Source: an uncultured bacterium
GTDB taxonomy: Bacteria > Patescibacteriota > Saccharimonadia > Saccharimonadales > Saccharimonadaceae
Assembly: GCA_900556165.1 (NCBI GenBank)
Contig: USNP01000014.1
Location: forward strand, 1-9,781
Length of the DNA: 9,781 nt
Reading direction: 5' to 3'
Below the pieces are notes generated by a model, which did no database searches, was not told the origin of the DNA, and saw nothing but the letters and a program-made list of their open reading frames with translations. Below, in pieces: positions 7,153 to 9,781 of this stretch (positions are counted from its first letter, which is position 1; each line of letters starts with the position of its first letter). The position numbers and the translations under genes were made by a program.

Positions 7153-7157
7153 ATTTT

Positions 7158-8420
7158 CTAAATTCGCTCGCGACCATTCATATATGGCTGCAAAACTTTT
7201 GGTAAAACAAGATCTTCTCCATCTTGGAAGTTCTCGATGGCTGCCACCAAACATCGCGCGAGCGAAACAGCCGTACCATTCAAAGTGTGTACAACTTGCA
7301 AGTCACCGTTTTCACGACGTACACGAATATTAAGGTTCCGTGCTTGATAATCGGTGCAGTTCGAACAGCTTGTAATCTCACGATAACTACCATCAACTGG
7401 ACTCCAATATTCAATGTCATATTTTTTCGAAGCTGGAGCACCCAAGTCTCCACTTGCAATATTAATCACGCGATAAGGAATACCAAGTTCTTGATAGATC
7501 TCTTCTTCTACCGCCAAAATTTTCTCGTGAACCTCTACACTTTGCTCTGGTAAGGTGTAGGCATACATTTCAAGTTTGTTGAACTGATGAACACGGAAAA
7601 GCCCGCGCGTATGCTTTCCATAAGTTCCAGCTTCTTTTCGATAACAAGGAGAATATCCAGCGTAAAAAATTGGCAAATCCTTTTCATTCAGAATCTCGCC
7701 AGCATGATAACCAGTTAGCGACATTTCAGCGGTAGCAATCAAACTTAAATCTTCGTTCTCGATAAAATATTCATCACTTTGATCACTTGAACGAGGGGCA
7801 AAACCAGTTCCCGTAGCAACTTCACCATTAACCATATGTGGAACAGTCATAAAATTAAAGCCCTTTGAAATTAATTTATTCAAAGCAAACTGATAAATAG
7901 CATTTTCGAGAAGTGCTAAATCTCCCTTCAAAAAATAGAATTTTGTTCCAGCAACTTTTGAACCACGCTCAAAATCAACCCAACCTTTTCTATTAGCAAA
8001 ATCCAAATGATCATCGGCATTTTTACGACTTTCGAAAAGTTCTTCGCCCCAAGTTTTCACTAAGTCGTCTTCACCTTCTTCACCAATTGGCACATCTGGT
8101 TGAAGAATATTTGGGATACCTTTCAAAGCTGCGGTAAGTTTTTCGTCAAGCTCACGATAATCTTTTTCGAAAACTGCAAGTTCTTCTTTGATTTTTTTAC
8201 CTTCTGCGATTTGTTCAGCACTTGGCTTTCCGCCAGCATTTTTCATTGAAGCCGCAATCTGGTTTCGGCGAGTTCGAAGCTCATCAATTTTAGTTGTAAG
8301 AGTTTTTCTTTCATCATCAAGCGCAATAACAGCCTCAATATCGGCGTTTTTATAACCTTTATTCAAAGCGTCTTGCTGAACGCGCTCAGCATTTTCACGA
8401 ATAAATCTAATATCTAACAT
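7158..8420 (-). CDS. serS: Seryl-tRNA synthetase
   Basis: Class II aminoacyl-tRNA synthetase that charges tRNA-Ser (and tRNA-Sec where present) in the cytoplasm. The 420 residues begin with the family's MLDIRFIREN. The N-terminal antiparallel coiled-coil arm that grips the tRNA long variable arm covers about residues 30-100. The catalytic core shows motif 1 around FNFMTVPHMVNGEVATGTGF (189-208), the serine-binding TAE at 230-232, and motif 2 from YRKEAGTYGKHTRG to FRVHQFNKLE (260-284). Motif 3 is NGTAVSLARCLVAAIENFQ (381-399). Length is normal. No Shine-Dalgarno precedes the ATG, and a TATAAT box ends seven bases upstream, so the mRNA is predicted to be leaderless. No T-box or other leader control can therefore exist here. 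It is divergent from the plus-strand gene starting at 8550. Confidence 0.97.
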   Translation of the reverse strand: MLDIRFIRENAERVQQDALNKGYKNADIEAVIALDDERKTLTTKIDELRTRRNQIAASMKNAGGKPSAEQIAEGKKIKEELAVFEKDYRELDEKLTAALKGIPNILQPDVPIGEEGEDDLVKTWGEELFESRKNADDHLDFANRKGWVDFERGSKVAGTKFYFLKGDLALLENAIYQFALNKLISKGFNFMTVPHMVNGEVATGTGFAPRSSDQSDEYFIENEDLSLIATAEMSLTGYHAGEILNEKDLPIFYAGYSPCYRKEAGTYGKHTRGLFRVHQFNKLEMYAYTLPEQSVEVHEKILAVEEEIYQELGIPYRVINIASGDLGAPASKKYDIEYWSPVDGSYREITSCSNCTDYQARNLNIRVRRENGDLQVVHTLNGTAVSLARCLVAAIENFQDGEDLVLPKVLQPYMNGRERI

Positions 8421-8426
8421 AGAACA

Positions 8427-8432
8427 ATTATA
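8427..8432 (-). promoter_or_regulatory. Promoter -10 of serS (leaderless)
   Basis: Perfect TATAAT whose last base is seven positions before the serS ATG, so transcription should begin at or within a base of the start codon. The -35 is poor (TTAAAT at 17 bases). It is back-to-back with the plus-strand promoter at 8468. Confidence 0.6.
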
Positions 8433-8467
8433 CTACAGTTTCAAAAAAAATTTAACCCCTTTTTATC

Positions 8468-8496
8468 TTGACTTTATTAATATAAAATTATATAAT
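8468..8496 (+). promoter_or_regulatory. Strong promoter of the 221-aa gene
   Basis: TTGACT at 8468-8473, exactly 17 bases, then TATAAT at 8491-8496: near-perfect housekeeping sigma consensus. Predicted start is about 8503, leaving a leader of about 47 bases that ends with AGGAGG (8535-8540) nine bases before the ATG. Confidence 0.82.
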
Positions 8497-8549
8497 ATGT
8501 AAGTATAGACCTTTAAAAACTACGCAAAAAATCCAGGAGGAAGTTTTTT

Positions 8550-9215
8550 ATGGAAAAAAATAAGCTCGTTGGGCCTTTAGAAAGCGAAGCTAAACTGAAA
8601 AAGTTGCAAGAAGATTATACCGTAATCTTATATAAGATTATTAGGTATATCATAGAAGAACTCGGCCAATCGGCCGAACGGCAAGCAATTCCATTTAATT
8701 ACTATGATCATTGGAGGAAGTATTCCACAAAAATTAGTATTCCAAAAAAAGAAGCGATCGAAATGGGCTATGGAAATGATACATTTATTGAGGTTCGAAG
8801 AGCTGTTAATAGTAAGTTTCATATTTTTGAAGAATATGAAGCAGAAAAAGACGGTGTAGAACAAATCATCTTCTTAATAGAGCCAAGATTGATTTTGGAA
8901 GCTGATAAGCCAAGTCGAAACGGTAAAGTTAATCTTTATTATGAAACAATATCGGAAGAAGTTAAGAAATACCTTCGAAAACTTTCAAAAGATGAATACG
9001 ACGATCTTTGCGAGAAAATTCGCATTGACAAAATGATCGAAATTCCAATTGTTTTACCAGATAATATTCATCCGTCATCCTTATATAGATATATAAAGAG
9101 ACAGAAGGAAGTATTTAAAAATATTACTGGTTTCAGGCGACCGCACATTGATAGTGAATCCCGAAAAAAGGGATATAATCTGTATGTTCAAATAAACGGA
9201 CTACTGGATTTTTAG
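8550..9215 (+). CDS. Hypothetical protein, 221 aa, possible two-repeat architecture
   Basis: I do not recognise this protein. It is soluble and highly charged, with no signal peptide or membrane segment. An N-terminal helix (about 11-40) is followed by KISIP (61-65), a helix-like stretch and a strand, VEQIIFLIEP (103-112). After a linker (118-128), residues 134-221 repeat the same order: helix ISEEVKKYLRKLSKDEYDDL, then MIEIP (162-166), a helix, Phe189, and the strand YNLYVQING (209-217). The second half aligns with the downstream 126-aa protein (ISxE, LS and IEIP in register), so I infer a shared domain. The repeat within the protein is weaker. The start is fixed by AGGAGG nine bases upstream. 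The gene is a single transcription unit with a strong promoter and a terminator, first after the strand switch. It contains none of the TTTCGAAA palindromes common elsewhere. Function unknown. Confidence 0.82.
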   Translation: MEKNKLVGPLESEAKLKKLQEDYTVILYKIIRYIIEELGQSAERQAIPFNYYDHWRKYSTKISIPKKEAIEMGYGNDTFIEVRRAVNSKFHIFEEYEAEKDGVEQIIFLIEPRLILEADKPSRNGKVNLYYETISEEVKKYLRKLSKDEYDDLCEKIRIDKMIEIPIVLPDNIHPSSLYRYIKRQKEVFKNITGFRRPHIDSESRKKGYNLYVQINGLLDF

Positions 9216-9220
9216 TTCTC

Positions 9221-9251
9221 AAGCTCCAATTTAAATTTGGGGCTTTTTCTT
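9221..9251 (+). terminator. Intrinsic terminator of the 221-aa gene
   Basis: AAGCTCCAA pairs with TTGGGGCTT (9 bp, one G-U) around a seven-base loop, followed by TTTCTT. It starts five bases after the stop, and the tail overlaps the next promoter's -35 (TTGACT at 9250). Confidence 0.85.
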
Positions 9252-9278
9252 GACTTTTCTCTTCAAAAGTGATATAAT
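9250..9278 (+). promoter_or_regulatory. Strong promoter of the 126-aa gene
   Basis: TTGACT at 9250-9255, a 17-base spacer ending in TGA, and TATAAT at 9273-9278: near-consensus -35, full -10 and extended element together. Predicted start is about 9285, leaving a leader of about 49 bases. Confidence 0.85.
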
Positions 9279-9284
9279 CTATAA

Positions 9285-9333
9285 TGTAAAACACTCTCCC
9301 GTTAGGGACGCACTTTTAAAGGAGGAACCGCCT
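9285..9333 (+). promoter_or_regulatory. Leader of the 126-aa gene with strong, possibly occludable Shine-Dalgarno
   Basis: AAAGGAGG (9318-9325) lies eight bases before the ATG at 9334. TCTCC (9295-9299) can pair with GGAGG (9321-9325). A competing small hairpin TCCC-GTTA-GGGA (9297-9308) would prevent that pairing. The Shine-Dalgarno is clear; the switching is only a possibility. Confidence 0.5.
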
Positions 9334-9714
9334 ATGACTACAACAGTCTTAACAAATGCCGAACTTATTCAAGATTCTCGTAAAATTTCTGCACAAGCCT
9401 TTCACGATGAACTTTCGATAGAAATTCGAAAAGCCTTTGCTGAACTAAGCTTCCAAGAAGTAAAGAATGCGATTAATCATTGTTTTACAGGAAAAAGTTA
9501 CATTATTGAAATTCCTGTTAGTGATATCTTTGAAGAAGAATATCTTTACGATATCAACAATAATCTACGAATGAGTCCCCTTTTCAAAGCTGTTCGTCGA
9601 ATTTTACTCTTCAAAAAAGGAGAAACTAAATTCGCACGCGTTTGGCTCCGTGGTGATATTCGCAAATTTTTGCCAGAAAATCACAAACTTTATCACAACG
9701 GAAAAACCAATTAA
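9334..9714 (+). CDS. Hypothetical protein, 126 aa, related to the upstream 221-aa protein
   Basis: I do not recognise this protein. The ATG at 9334 (MTTTVLTNAEL) is chosen because of the perfect AAAGGAGG. The frame is open back to 9250, but that stretch is the promoter. Predicted layout is helix 22-37 (AFHDELSIEIRKAFAELS), helix 40-50, strand SYIIEIPV (55-62), helix about 65-80, a basic helix around FKAVRRILLFKK (84-95), strand FARVWLRGD (100-108) and a short polar tail. Residues 27-108 match residues 134-217 of the 221-aa protein in order and spacing, with identical IEIP and LS positions, so the two are probably paralogues with one common module. The surface looks basic at the C-terminus (RR, KK, K, R), which might mean nucleic-acid or RNA contact; this is only a guess. 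It is a single transcription unit with its own strong promoter and terminator. Confidence 0.8.
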   Translation: MTTTVLTNAELIQDSRKISAQAFHDELSIEIRKAFAELSFQEVKNAINHCFTGKSYIIEIPVSDIFEEEYLYDINNNLRMSPLFKAVRRILLFKKGETKFARVWLRGDIRKFLPENHKLYHNGKTN

Positions 9715-9730
9715 ATTCGCGGTCAACACG

Positions 9731-9756
9731 CCTCGCCAAAATGGCGGGGGTTTCTA
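9731..9756 (+). terminator. Intrinsic terminator of the 126-aa gene
   Basis: CCTCGCCA pairs with TGGCGGGG (8 bp, one G-U) with a three-A loop, followed by GTTTCT. The stem is GC-rich but the T tract is short. It begins 16 bases after the stop. Confidence 0.7.
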
Positions 9757-9781
9757 TTGACTTTTTTATTTTTTTATGTTA
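9757..9781 (+). promoter_or_regulatory. Probable promoter cut by the window end
   Basis: TTGACT at 9757-9762, then 17 bases ending in TGT, and the window ends with TA exactly where a TATAAT box would begin (9780). This matches the spacing and TGn element of the promoter at 9250, so a further plus-strand gene probably follows. The rest of the -10 is not visible. Confidence 0.5.

Noticed and set aside
7040..7157. Small RNA or tRNA in the nrdH-serS gap
   Set aside because: The stem-loop is followed by a T tract just after serS and reads as its terminator; there is no cloverleaf or CCA end.
8421..8549. Regulatory operator between the divergent genes
   Set aside because: Only the two promoters and AT-rich spacer are seen; no inverted or direct repeat of operator type is evident.
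8628..8864. Minus-strand 78-codon frame rich in Phe and Ile inside the 221-aa gene
   Set aside because: It has no promoter or Shine-Dalgarno, and its hydrophobic composition is what the complement of a Lys/Glu-rich gene produces.
9250..9333. N-terminal extension of the 126-aa protein from an ATT/ATG-like start at 9250
   Set aside because: The stretch is the -35/-10 promoter and leader, and a perfect AAAGGAGG points to the ATG at 9334.
1..9781. Recoding of TGA (none of the ten genes ends in TGA)
   Set aside because: No conserved frame is interrupted by TGA, and conserved glycines such as GEGKT are present in the standard translation. TGA is just not used as a stop in this small sample.

Overview
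The window is AT-rich, gene-dense bacterial chromosome with ten protein-coding genes and no RNA genes, CRISPR array, transposase or phage genes. Short intergenic gaps, many single-gene transcription units and a SecA without the C-terminal zinc-binding tail suggest a reduced-genome lineage. My best guess is the Patescibacteria/CPR, possibly Saccharibacteria. This is inference from style, not a marker-based assignment. The standard code fits: all ten frames are open and end in TAA (6) or TAG (4).

From the right, positions 8420 down to 7 carry eight genes on the minus strand. They are serS (seryl-tRNA synthetase), an nrdH-type glutaredoxin-like protein, hpf (ribosome hibernation factor), an overlapping pair of unrecognised genes (180 and 151 aa), secA with an M16-family zinc peptidase directly abutting it, and xseA (exonuclease VII large subunit). 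Most of these units have their own -10 box (often TGnTATAAT) and a short intrinsic terminator at or over the stop codon of the gene before. The only evident operons are the 180/151-aa pair and secA-M16.

At about 8420-8550 transcription diverges. Two plus-strand genes of unknown function (221 and 126 aa) follow, each with a near-consensus TTGACT-17-TATAAT promoter, a strong Shine-Dalgarno and a terminator. Their C-terminal halves align around a shared IEIP motif, and the 221-aa protein may hold a second, more diverged copy. The last 25 bases look like the start of a third promoter of the same type, so the locus may be a longer array of related small genes. This is the part most likely to be undescribed.

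Functionally the known genes are housekeeping: tRNA charging, redox supply probably to ribonucleotide reductase, ribosome hibernation, protein export, proteolysis and DNA repair. Three genome-style signals stand out. The 8-bp palindrome TTTCGAAA occurs 15 times where well under one is expected. The -10 boxes of serS, secA and xseA lie so close to the start codon that leaderless mRNAs are predicted. Terminator tails run directly into the next promoter's -35 element.
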